A stretch of DNA of 51,746 bases, taken from positions 1 to 51,746 of IMG/VR virus record IMGVR_UViG_3300037507_003457; one strand, 5' to 3'. This document shows positions 41,715-50,100 of the stretch, piece by piece. The notes below the pieces were generated by a model. The model worked only from the letters and a program-made list of their open reading frames with translations. It had not been told where the DNA came from and did no database searches. Position 1 is the stretch's first letter. Each line of letters opens with the position of its first letter. This stretch comes from a virus. The translations under genes and the position numbers were made by a program.

Positions 41715-42491
41715 TTAAAAACCTAAATTTTTCTGACGAACAAACTGCAAATTATACGTAGTGAAGTCTAGAGGAATCTCTGCGTTGTTAAAAGGGTATT
41801 CGTACACCTCCCCCTCTACATGAGCCTGCCACGCTGGGCTCCACTTGGCATGGAGATACGTCTTATTCAGCTCATGAGCGATGTGGATTTTGTGGGCCAG
41901 CTCCGGCTCCGAACGCCAGGTCTGACTCCCGTCCGCGTAATCCCCGCTTGTTTCACCGTGGTAGTAAGGCACGCCAACGGATAGGCAACGCTTCAGATCC
42001 TTATGCTTAAACCGCATACCGTAGTCCATGTCCTCGCAGTACGCCGGATACAAGTTTTCATCGAATAGTCCAAAATCTTGTACAACCCAGTCCTTCATCA
42101 AGAAGACATCCCAGCTTCCGTTTTCTCCGTGAACTATACCGATTTCTGAATCTTGCGCGTGCGCCACCATGCGCTCCAGAAACCCAGGGGTAAACATGAT
42201 GTCATGATTCACAATGACCCAATACGGGCACATCATGTAGCACTTAATAATTAAGTTCCAGTATCCGCTACACCCGATATTAGAAGGCATGTGGCACACG
42301 ACCACCTTCTTCACATACTTGTGGGGGACCTTGGTCAGCAGATCTAGCTCTTCGGTTATCTGATCGCGCCCGTTATTATCGAATACAACAAAAGTATCTA
42401 CAGGATAATCTATGCTATACAGTAACCTGTATACCCAATGAGGAGCATTAACACATGCTGTACCGATAACGGGTATGCTCATACCACTCAA
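41715..42491 (-). CDS. GT2-like glycosyltransferase
   Basis: 258 aa. IPVIGTACVNAPHWVYRLLY, DTFVVFDNNG, then PSNIGCSGYWNLIIKCYMMC and YWVIVNHDIMFTPGFLERMV follow the GT2/GT-A order (asn-guided sugar-nucleotide site, H-D-I-M acidic site). GLFDENLYPAYCEDMDYGMR is the typical acceptor-side ED motif of bacterial GT2 enzymes. Donor and acceptor unknown. It is divergent from the FkbM gene, 34 nt away. Confidence 0.8.
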   Translation of the reverse strand: MSGMSIPVIGTACVNAPHWVYRLLYSIDYPVDTFVVFDNNGRDQITEELDLLTKVPHKYVKKVVVCHMPSNIGCSGYWNLIIKCYMMCPYWVIVNHDIMFTPGFLERMVAHAQDSEIGIVHGENGSWDVFLMKDWVVQDFGLFDENLYPAYCEDMDYGMRFKHKDLKRCLSVGVPYYHGETSGDYADGSQTWRSEPELAHKIHIAHELNKTYLHAKWSPAWQAHVEGEVYEYPFNNAEIPLDFTTYNLQFVRQKNLGF

Positions 42492-42510
42492 ATGCTGCTA
42501 TTATATTAAC
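42492..42510 (+). promoter_or_regulatory. Promoter-like motif before the FkbM gene
   Basis: ATGCTGCTATTATATTAAC; TATATT at 42502-42507 would be the -10 box, 18 nt before the ATG at 42526. Shares TGCTGCTAT and TATTAAC with the motif at 35711-35726. Confidence 0.45.
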
Positions 42511-42525
42511 ACTTAAGTTTCGAAA

Positions 42526-43227
42526 ATGGCTACTTATTATTGGTTGCCGGAGAAAAACGAAGCGATTCCCACCGAAGGCCCAGCATTCTTAATGCATGAT
42601 GACCCATCCGGTCGGGCTCAGATGTTCCACATCGGGATCCCGGAGTTAGCAATTATCGAATGGGCACGTCGATTCTGCGATAAAAGCAAAACCTTCATCG
42701 ACTGTGGCGCCCACATGGGCTCATACTCGATAATGCTGGCTGACGGATTTAAATATGTAGAAGCTATAGAAGCGCAGCGCCGGACGTACTACCAACTGTG
42801 CGGCAACATCTTCGCCAACGAAAAGTACAACATCCACCCGCAAAACGTTGCGATCACGTCGCACCAAGAAGCAAACGATGAAGTAACCCTATCAATCGTT
42901 TCAGAAGATGGCGGTGGTTCAACAATCTGTGAAACAAACGAAAAGGTCTTAAAAACGGAAGTCGTACGCACTAAATCAATCGACGGCCTGATGCCCACGA
43001 ACGTCGGACTGATCAAACTCGACATCGAAGGCAACGAGTTAAAAGCCCTCAAAGGCGCCGACTGGACAATCAAACGCGACAAACCTCCCATCATCTTCGA
43101 GTCCAACAACACGCCCGAATTCCCCGAGCGCCGAACTGAATTATTTAAATATTTGCAAACTATAAATTACTCGATCTCCGAAATCCGCCCGTTCGAAAAC
43201 ATGTACTTCGCTGAGTTCAATCAGTAG
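42526..43227 (+). CDS. FkbM-family methyltransferase
   Basis: 233 aa. FIDCGAHMGSYSIMLADGFK (about 64-83) is the SAM-binding motif I, followed by VEAIEAQRRTYYQLCGNIFA and IKLDIEGNELKALKGADWTI, both hallmarks of FkbM methyltransferases, which O-methylate sugars or polyketides. In this context a glycan hydroxyl is the likely acceptor. A single-gene plus-strand cassette with its own promoter-like motif; convergent with the deaminase (11-nt overlap). Confidence 0.9.
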   Translation: MATYYWLPEKNEAIPTEGPAFLMHDDPSGRAQMFHIGIPELAIIEWARRFCDKSKTFIDCGAHMGSYSIMLADGFKYVEAIEAQRRTYYQLCGNIFANEKYNIHPQNVAITSHQEANDEVTLSIVSEDGGGSTICETNEKVLKTEVVRTKSIDGLMPTNVGLIKLDIEGNELKALKGADWTIKRDKPPIIFESNNTPEFPERRTELFKYLQTINYSISEIRPFENMYFAEFNQ

Positions 43228-43669
43228 GGTAATCCAACAGCACAAAATCAACCTCAGCTTCCCTAAGCATTTCTTGCGAGAGCGAAAAGCTCGTGTGCCA
43301 GCGATCTGGGATCGGGTGATTAGGTGCTACCACGCGGCGTATACCCGACTGAATAAGCAACGTGCAGCAGTTCGCACAAGGCATGAACTTCCAAACATAA
43401 ATACATGCGCCGCGCAAACTGATGCCATCCTTGGCAGCGTGAGCAACTATGTTCGCCTCAGCGTGTACGGTGCGCAGGAGCTTCTCTTCGCGGTTGTTGA
43501 GCCGACCTGGAAGGTCTCCGATGCGATGCGGGAACCCGTTGTAGCCGGTCGCAAGGATCCTGCGATCCCGCACTGCGATTGCACCAATCTGACTTGACGG
43601 ATCTTTACTCCACGAGCTGATGCACTCAGCCAATTTTAAAAATCTGTAATCCCACTTTGTATCGTTCAT
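43217..43669 (-). CDS. dCMP deaminase
   Basis: 150 aa. Zinc motifs HAEANIVAHAA (H-A-E, catalytic Glu) and PCANCCTLLIQSGIRRVV (PCxxC) define the cytidine/dCMP deaminase family; the N-terminus WDYRFLKLAECISSWSKDPS and YNGFPHRIGD are typical of dCMP deaminases. It makes dUMP for dTTP synthesis, supporting phage DNA replication. It neighbours an NrdR-like regulator-type protein, so this is a small nucleotide-metabolism patch. Confidence 0.9.
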   Translation of the reverse strand: MNDTKWDYRFLKLAECISSWSKDPSSQIGAIAVRDRRILATGYNGFPHRIGDLPGRLNNREEKLLRTVHAEANIVAHAAKDGISLRGACIYVWKFMPCANCCTLLIQSGIRRVVAPNHPIPDRWHTSFSLSQEMLREAEVDFVLLDYPTD

Positions 43670-43672
43670 CCG

Positions 43673-44065
43673 TCAATCCTCGTCGTTATCACGCGGATCA
43701 AACCAGTTACATTCGTCTGCTTCTTCAGTTCCAGCTTCTGGGAACTCATAATCACAGATGTTTTTACGGTAATGAAGACACCCGAAACACTTTATGTCGA
43801 ACTCTGAGCTGCTGTTTTCTTCCACGTGGCTGTCGAGTAACGGCCGAATTAACTTTAAAGCTTTCTTTTTAAACTCAAGGGCTTCAGCAAACTCCTTATA
43901 CATTTTCTCCGTCAGTTCAAACGTGCTAAACCGGTGTCCACAATGACCGCACTGCATTCTCCTTCTAAGACCAATCTTAGATCTGCGAATCTCGAGGACT
44001 GAACTACGTTGTTCAAGGCAATTAGGGCACGAGGTTTTTACTCGTTCGTTAATAACGGGGCTCAT
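43673..44065 (-). CDS. NrdR-like zinc-ribbon protein
   Basis: 130 aa. CPNCLEQRSSVLEIRRSKIG then RRRMQCGHCGHRFSTFELTE is the NrdR N-terminal zinc ribbon (CPxC...S.V.e.R....RRRr.C..Cg.RF.T.E). The ATP-cone domain of NrdR is missing; instead there is a second Cys-rich part (CFGCLHYRKNICDYEF). It may be a truncated regulator of deoxynucleotide genes or a general DNA-binding protein. It is 3 nt upstream of the dCMP deaminase gene. Confidence 0.7.
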   Translation of the reverse strand: MSPVINERVKTSCPNCLEQRSSVLEIRRSKIGLRRRMQCGHCGHRFSTFELTEKMYKEFAEALEFKKKALKLIRPLLDSHVEENSSSEFDIKCFGCLHYRKNICDYEFPEAGTEEADECNWFDPRDNDED

Positions 44066-44081
44066 TTTCAGCTATTTAAAT

Positions 44082-44267
44082 TTACAGATTGTGAGGATCT
44101 TCGTCTAAAGTTTTTATATTCTCAAGAATTACCCGAGAATCGCGAGTTTGTTCATACTGTTTAATAACGTCAGTAATAGCCCAAAGCACGGAGGTACTGT
44201 CTTTATATGCGAGTAACCAATTAACCATGTGTTTTTTTACTTCTCGATAAAAGTCATCGCTGTTCAT
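44082..44267 (-). CDS. Small hypothetical protein (61 aa)
   Basis: Helical: MNSDDFYREVKKHMVNWLLA, YKDSTSVLWAITDVIKQYEQ. Overlaps the next upstream gene by 14 nt. No family recognised. Confidence 0.5.
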   Translation of the reverse strand: MNSDDFYREVKKHMVNWLLAYKDSTSVLWAITDVIKQYEQTRDSRVILENIKTLDEDPHNL

Positions 44268-44421
44268 GATTCAAAATTGGAGAAAGAAGTTCAAGTAGGT
44301 CTAACAAATACGCGGAAAACTCCACGTGGGTTGTGATCAGGTCGTCAGACGGTGCTGATAAATGAGGATAAGTATCTTCCCACCAATCTAAAAACGCTGC
44401 TTTAATCGATGTTTTGTTCAT
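44254..44421 (-). CDS. Small hypothetical protein (55 aa)
   Basis: Start set at the ATG at 44421 (MNKTSIKAAFLDWWEDTYPH); an in-frame ATG at 44478 would lie deep inside the upstream gene. The rest, HVEFSAYLLDLLELLSPILN, is helical. It overlaps both neighbours by 14-20 nt. Unknown function. Confidence 0.45.
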   Translation of the reverse strand: MNKTSIKAAFLDWWEDTYPHLSAPSDDLITTHVEFSAYLLDLLELLSPILNHEQR

Positions 44422-44692
44422 TGTTGGCTGTAGCCAGTGGGTATTCATAAATAATGTTTGACAGAGTGCCGCCAGCATCCTCTCGAAGATTCAGCTTTCG
44501 TCTGCCCTTGAGAAGGTAGCCCCAATCGCGGGTCTCTGTCACGGGAATGTCCTCCCTCCCGCACACATCACACACATCTTTGTATACAGAAGAACATCCG
44601 ACGCTATACGTCCCGTACTTCTCACCACACGATGTGCAGCACTTGTACGCATCTTTTAGACGTTGTTCCAGGGAGAGTTCAGGTTTAAACAT
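44402..44692 (-). CDS. Zinc-ribbon-type small protein
   Basis: 96 aa. Two CxxC knuckles, CCTSCGEKYG (about 18-27) and CDVCGRED (about 41-48), with an extra Cys between, suggest a zinc ribbon. It is just downstream of the tRNA pair and may share their transcript. Possible DNA- or RNA-binding role; not named. Confidence 0.6.
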   Translation of the reverse strand: MFKPELSLEQRLKDAYKCCTSCGEKYGTYSVGCSSVYKDVCDVCGREDIPVTETRDWGYLLKGRRKLNLREDAGGTLSNIIYEYPLATANNEQNID

Positions 44693-44711
44693 GTGACTGA
44701 GTAACTTAGTA

Positions 44712-44794
44712 TGCCTCCGGCGGGATTCGAACCCGCAAGCTTTTTAGGGCGGCGCATTTTAAGTGCGCTATGTCTTCCATTCCATCACAGAGGC
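44712..44794 (-). tRNA. tRNA-Leu (UAA)
   Basis: 83 nt, class II. Acceptor GCCTCTG/CGGAGGC (one G-U pair), D-arm region ATGGAATGGAAGACAT, anticodon stem GCGCA/TGCGC around CTTAAAA (anticodon TAA), a moderately long variable region, T-arm GCGGG-TTCGAAT-CCCGC, discriminator A. No encoded CCA. Phage-borne tRNAs supplement host codon use. Confidence 0.95.
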
Positions 44795-44798
44795 GATG

Positions 44799-44871
44799 TG
44801 CGCGTCGTGAGGATCGAACTCACCTTCGTCCGATTATGAGTCGGAAGCAGTCACCAGATTGCTAGACGCGC
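44799..44871 (-). tRNA. tRNA with CAU anticodon (Met or Ile2)
   Basis: 73 nt. Perfect acceptor GCGCGTC/GACGCGC, D-arm GCA...TGC, anticodon stem TCCGA/TCGGA with loop CTCATAA (anticodon CAT), T-arm GTGAG-TTCGATC-CTCAC, discriminator A, no CCA. Whether it is elongator Met or lysidine-type Ile2 cannot be told by eye. It overlaps the end of the upstream zinc-protein gene on the same strand by 38 nt. Confidence 0.93.
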
Positions 44872-45076
44872 TTTCGACACGCCGAAGGAACTGTTCCCGG
44901 CGAGTAGCAATAGCAAACTGGACGTTTGCTTTGCCTGAGCAACGATAGTTGCAATAGGGGCCACGGATGGTTGGATTGCGGTTTTTCTTAATCAGCCAAA
45001 GCCGGAGCTTTCGTCCCTTTAAAAAAAACTCAGTGTCGCAAGAAGGGCAGATGAAAGAAGTCTTTTGACCCGGCAT
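44834..45076 (-). CDS. Small zinc-finger protein whose end overlaps a tRNA
   Basis: 80 aa. CPSCDTEFFLKGRKLRLWLI, then GPYCNYRCSGKANVQFAIAT give CxxC and CxxxC knuckles like HNH-associated or adenylation-type zinc fingers. The last 12 codons plus the stop lie inside the tRNA(CAU) gene on the same strand, and TAA falls in the anticodon loop. RNase P processing of the tRNA would cut the mRNA before the stop. The 3' end of the real protein may therefore be different. Confidence 0.55.
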   Translation of the reverse strand: MPGQKTSFICPSCDTEFFLKGRKLRLWLIKKNRNPTIRGPYCNYRCSGKANVQFAIATRREQFLRRVESASSNLVTASDS

Positions 45077-45141
45077 GAGGTGCGTGGAACCTCTGGTAGT
45101 AAACCACGCCGATCAAAAGCCCGCAAGCACCTGTGCGAGTC

Positions 45142-45459
45142 TTACAACGACTGCTTATAGAGCGTGGCCTGACTTTTGCAATATTTCAAGATGTCGTAGC
45201 CGTCGGCTCGCGGATGCTCGATTTGCACCTGCGCATAACAAGAATCATAAAATTCCTGTGCTTTGCGGGTCTTTTCACTAAAAGCAGGAGCTTCCGCCAA
45301 GATGGGCACGGAAAGAACAAGTCCAAGAAGACCGACAGTACCTCCTATGGCTACGCCAAAAAAGATCCGGAGGATCTCAGGAGCTTTCCAAGCTAAAGCC
45401 GTGGTGGCGAGATGAACTGTGTTGGCGTCGAGTTTGAGGTTGGAGTTCGGTTTACGCAT
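45142..45459 (-). CDS. Small membrane protein
   Basis: 105 aa. A hydrophobic segment ILRIFFGVAIGGTVGLLGLV...LSVPIL (about 30-54) is one transmembrane helix or signal anchor, followed by a charged part with two cysteines (FYDSCYAQVQIEHPRADGYD, ILKYCKSQ). It could be a spanin-like or holin-associated protein, but no signature supports that. Unknown. Confidence 0.55.
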   Translation of the reverse strand: MRKPNSNLKLDANTVHLATTALAWKAPEILRIFFGVAIGGTVGLLGLVLSVPILAEAPAFSEKTRKAQEFYDSCYAQVQIEHPRADGYDILKYCKSQATLYKQSL

Positions 45460-45551
45460 CGGTTTAGAGCGGTAGTGTGCTCACCAGCAATCCTACACTA
45501 GAACTAAACGCGAGAAAAGCTGGTAACCTAAATTTGTCCTGAAATCCCATC

Positions 45552-46169
45552 ATGGTTTTTAAATTAGATAAAAAGTACCAGATTACACACGAGTGGTACC
45601 ATCAACTTTTAAACGGCTACAAAGTAATTACAGAAGAACCACGGGCGAGGAAACTAATTTTCGACCCGGCAAAACAACGCACCATTCTGGAGATCGGCGT
45701 TTACGAGGGCGCATCAACCTGCTGGTGGTCTGACAACTTCTTGAATCACCCAGACAGCAGACTGTACTCAGTCGATCCATTTACAGGAAACGACGAATAC
45801 AAACAAAACCGCGCCAGTTTCCCCACGCTGGATCACATCGAAGTGATCGCTCGTTCAAACGTAGCTAAATCAAACAACGCAGGCAAAGTTGACATCCGTA
45901 AAGGATGCTCCTGGGATCTATTTCCCGCTCTAGCTCAGGAGCTTAAAGCGGGCGTAGACATTTTGTATGTAGACGGCGAACACACTTCGAACGCCGTGGT
46001 ACGCGACTTGTCTCTGTATTATCCACTATTAAAATCAGGTGGCGCTTTAATCCTGGATGATTATGGTAACGAAGAGGTAAAAAAAGGTGTTGACGGAGCG
46101 CTAAGCGCATTCGGAGGAATAGAGAGCGCATTTTTCACAGGGTGGCAGTTGTGGTTGGTTAAGGCGTAA
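45552..46169 (+). CDS. Class I SAM-dependent methyltransferase (Methyltransf_24-like)
   Basis: 205 aa. TILEIGVYEGASTCWWSDNF (about 46-65) is motif I, SVDPFTGNDEYKQNRASFPT follows, then DILYVDGEHTSNAVVRDLSL and GGALILDDYG, the ILxxDxxH...GG...DD order of the class I family related to catechol/sugar O-methyltransferases. It probably methylates a small molecule or glycan. A single plus-strand cassette; its end overlaps the convergent 2OG gene by 11 nt. Confidence 0.85.
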   Translation: MVFKLDKKYQITHEWYHQLLNGYKVITEEPRARKLIFDPAKQRTILEIGVYEGASTCWWSDNFLNHPDSRLYSVDPFTGNDEYKQNRASFPTLDHIEVIARSNVAKSNNAGKVDIRKGCSWDLFPALAQELKAGVDILYVDGEHTSNAVVRDLSLYYPLLKSGGALILDDYGNEEVKKGVDGALSAFGGIESAFFTGWQLWLVKA

Positions 46170-46941
46170 AGTAAAGCCTATAGTGCTTACTTAAAGCAAA
46201 CTTTGTACCTTGTTGCACAGGCGCTTCCCCGTGAAGCGTCTTTTTATTTGGTTTACCTTCGATTGTGAGATTGTTCCAAAGAACAACTAAACCAGTCTTT
46301 GGTTGAATCTCAACTTTCAACTCAGGAAAAAATAAATCACCTCCGATAACATCTTCATTTAAAAACGCGTGGATACTCCACGTGCGCTGACCTCCTTCTT
46401 CGAGCGAACCTTGTCTAAGCAACTCGGCTGAGTCAAAGAAAGAAAATCGAGGAGTAGAGCCGTCACCGATGTACGTACATTGTCCGTACATAGTCTCTGC
46501 CGACCGACGCGGCAATTTAGCGAAGACCTCAAACAGATCTGTGATGTTTTTATCTAGTTCTGCCAGATCTTTTGTGAACTTGACGTAAAAATTTTGATCA
46601 GATTTGAAACAGTCCTCCGAAACCGGGGACGACTCATCAGCGCGGGAACGAATATGGTCACAGAGGTAAGAGCAAAAGTCGGGAGAAAGAAAGTCTTTAT
46701 AAATATAGAGTTGAGTTTCGTCGTTTGAGACCTTCACAAAGTTGTTATGGAGACTTCGGTTAGCCACCACAGCGAAGTCGGCCTGAAAAGGTGACTTTTC
46801 TGCCTGCAAAAGCTCTAAAATATTTAAAATTTCTGACTCAGAGTATCCCCTAGAGTCTAATTTCAAGATAATTTGCTTTTTTGTAGCCCGATTGCGAATC
46901 CAATCATTGACTTCAGAAAGAATTTCGTTGTCGATAATCAT
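46159..46941 (-). CDS. 2OG-Fe(II) oxygenase-like protein with first iron ligand missing
   Basis: 260 aa. The C-terminal half follows the prolyl-4-hydroxylase type: CTYIGDGSTPRFSFFDS (155-171), RTWSIHAFLNEDVIGGDLFF (186-205), LHGEAPVQQGTKFALSKHYR (236-255, distal His237 and Lys247). The HxD motif is expected at 168-170, but the sequence is F-F-D. The N-terminal 60 residues are a helical extension. Either the iron ligand set is altered or the protein is not catalytic. Confidence 0.7.
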   Translation of the reverse strand: MIIDNEILSEVNDWIRNRATKKQIILKLDSRGYSESEILNILELLQAEKSPFQADFAVVANRSLHNNFVKVSNDETQLYIYKDFLSPDFCSYLCDHIRSRADESSPVSEDCFKSDQNFYVKFTKDLAELDKNITDLFEVFAKLPRRSAETMYGQCTYIGDGSTPRFSFFDSAELLRQGSLEEGGQRTWSIHAFLNEDVIGGDLFFPELKVEIQPKTGLVVLWNNLTIEGKPNKKTLHGEAPVQQGTKFALSKHYRLYFTP

Positions 46942-47145
46942 ATAGAACTATGTAAGACACCCAGAAAAGCTCTGGGAGCCTACTGTAAAGCAAGTTTTTT
47001 AATAACGCAACCGCATAACGTGCTGTATATGCGCTACAGCACACAAAATAGGGGATAGATGGATCCGGTGTGAGCGGGGTGGGGGCTCCCGGCAGGGACC
47101 GGACCTCTATCGAGAGAACTGTAGCACCGAAAACGAGCTTGTTGC
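46942..47145 (-). other. GC-rich structured intergenic region
   Basis: 204 bases between two minus-strand genes, no ORF seen. It has a perfect 8-bp inverted repeat GTGCTGTA/TACAGCAC at 47020-47042, a CCGGT...ACCGG pair flanking a G/C-rich core (about 47065-47105), TCCC-GGCA-GGGA within it and CTCT-ATCG-AGAG at about 47104-47115. It may be a small RNA or a complex terminator after the 1036-aa gene; nothing more can be said. Confidence 0.4.
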
Positions 47146-50100
47146 TTAACGTCCGAATAAAAGTTCGGATAAACCAAACTCGCCACGGCGGGGGTTAAAC
47201 CGCTCTTTAACTAAATCGATACGTTTTTGAATTTCGTTTCGATTGTCCTGACGCGTTAGTTCTGACCGTTGAGATGACGTTAACGGTTTGAGTGTCGCAG
47301 TAAGCGGTTTTTCACCTGTTCGAGGTTGTGCTGTTGCACCTGTGCGAGGAGCCGTTCCAATAAACTGACGCAATTTTGGAACAATACCTTCACCCGTCTC
47401 TTGACGAACAACTTCATTTAAAGCACGTGCACCGGCAGTACCAACAAGACCCGCACCGACTCCAGGAGTAAACAGTGCTGCCAACGGTGCTACCAGAGGA
47501 GTGGATAAAACACCAGCTGTTCCTGCTGTTATCGGTAAACTTTGTAAAAACTCTTGTCCTATTTGTCTACCCATGGCCACGGGTCCTCTAGCGTAACCGG
47601 TTTGAATTGCTTCAGGACTAGGAATAAGGTCAGCAGCACCGGGGAGAAGAGCAGAAGGAGTGCGGCGTAACGCACGTATAAGTTCTAATGCGCCAGGACC
47701 GGTACTTGCGACCGGATCTGTAGATAAATATCTCGGTGCGCCACTAAGGGGTAAAACGTCTTGATCAACCCTAAACTGTTCACCTGCCCGTGTAACCGTT
47801 CCCCTCAAAGCCGGTTCGGCTCTTTTTGGTTGAAGCGGTATTACGTTTCCTTGTAGATCCACATAAGCATATTGCGTTCTTGCGCTATCTACAGGACCAA
47901 AACCGGCAGACATATATGCAGCTCCGCGTAAATTCGGAAGGTTTTGATTTTTAGTTTTAAAAGGTATAAGTTTACGAACAGTGCTGCTTGTGTCAGCGGT
48001 CTCTCCTTCTTTAAGTCGTTCTTTTAAAAGATCATCTGAAGGCATAGGAGAGTTATACACTAGAGTTCCTGGACGTGTCTCAGCCATAGCACGATTGCGA
48101 ATAAACTGTTCAAACTTATCTGTAACTTCCTTAGGTAAATCTGTTGAAGCTATATAATTTGCCCAACCCTCATTAGGTTTGCGAGTATCAAAACTAATAT
48201 CAGCTTTTCCTGTTACAGGATTATTAGCTAAAAACCTTAAAGTGTTTAATGAAATCTCGTCCGTAGAACCACTTAAAATATCGTTTATTCTTCTAACTAA
48301 AAATCCTTGAGGATTAGCGGGAGAAACTTTAACTTCATAAGCGTCAGGGTCTCCAATTGCAGCAGGCATAACCTCTTTAGTATCTGGATTGAAACTAAAA
48401 GCTGCGTTTGTCGGTAAATTAGTCGAAGACCGCGCTAATCCAGGAAATTGTTGTTCCAATAAATTTGGACCAAGAACATCCAAAACTTGTTTATAAGCAT
48501 CATTAAATTTTCGCGCTCGCTTATTAATACGATCAGTGAGATTTCTTACTTCTTCTTCATATTCGGGTTCCGATCTAGAGGGATCATAAACGTTTACATA
48601 CCCTCCGCCGCCCACGATGGGTCGTTGCGGACGAAAAGCATTTTGTTCAATTGCCCGTAATTCGTTTTCAAATCCTTGTGCACGAATTAAATCTCTAGCT
48701 AGCGCTTGAGATTTAGGATCTCCAGAACTATATAAATCTTCAATTGGAGATAAAATATTAAGACCTACTTTTTTTAATTCAGGGTCACCATAACTCGACA
48801 ATATTTTATTGTATAAAGCTGCACGATCAGCAGGAGTGGATATGGTTTGTTCAGTATCTACGTATTGCATGTAGGGCTTAAACAGTTCCTGTTTAACCCT
48901 TTGCCGTGGATTTTGGTTTTCAACCCCATAAACAAGATCTTTAAGTTCAGGAAATTCCTGTAGAACTTGTTTAAAGTTTTCTAAACTTTCACTTCCGCGT
49001 TCAAGACGAGCGTCGTTAAAAACTCTAGAAAGATCTTCTTGAAGTCCCGGAATAATTCTTTGTCTACTTCTTGTGGGCATATCAAACGGCTCATCAAGTT
49101 GGACCTCTCTCAATGGAGTTTGTTGTATATTCTCTAATGCTCTTTCAATTAATTCACGTTGTTCACCTGGACGCATTCTCGCTGCTGCTCTGTTTGCACG
49201 CTCAGCTAACCTCTGAGCAAACAATAAAGGATCAGCATCTGCATCACTAATAGGGGTATTTTGTCGAGTTCTAGATTCTTGATAAACCCGCCTAGCAGCG
49301 TTAATAGCTGCATCTTCACCAATCACTCTACGAACAGATGGAAGTACATCAGAAGCATAATCTTGACCAGAATTAATTCTGCGAGCATAAGGTGATGTAG
49401 TGTCAAAAGTAGATAGATCTCTTTGAATTTGATTAAGAATATTACGTTGATCTAACGCATCTTGAAGAGTAGCCGGAATCGTTTCTGATGGTACACGAGA
49501 ACTTATCTCATCTAACCGATCATATAACTGTGGAGTAAATAAAGGATCACTTTCACGTGAAATTTCATTAAAACGACGATCAATAGTATCTCTTATAGTA
49601 TTACGTTCCGTTTCTAAATTAGAAGGCAAATCAGCAATAAGACGTAAACGATCTAAATCTTCCTCTGCTGCAGTAAAACCTTCGTAAATATCACGATCTA
49701 ATCCTTCACTACGTCCACGGGTTCCTTCTCTTTCGACAAAATTTGCTGCTTCCCATTCAGAAAACCCCGGAGAATTGTCGTTTAAAACATCAGATCTAAA
49801 TGATTCACGTAAAGAATCTAAATCACGTCTATCTAATCGTCCAGTTATGACATCTTCATAAACGCGATCTGAGAGTTCAGGAGAAGTATCAGGGTTATTT
49901 TGTAAGTAGTTAATAAAAAACTGTCTCGCTTTTGGATCTTGACCAGCTAAGCGATAAGCATCGTACCTTTCATTATCGGGATCAACGTCAAGCTCGTTAA
50001 AAGGTATTTCGTCACGTAAATCTTCTACTGTAAAAAAATTACGAGCTTGATCTGGATCTACATCTTCAACATAAATACGTTCCTGCTCAGCTATTTGTTC

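Noticed and set aside
45142-45459. Holin or spanin
   Set aside because: It has one hydrophobic segment and two cysteines but no lipobox, no dual transmembrane layout and no neighbouring lysin; kept as an unknown membrane protein.
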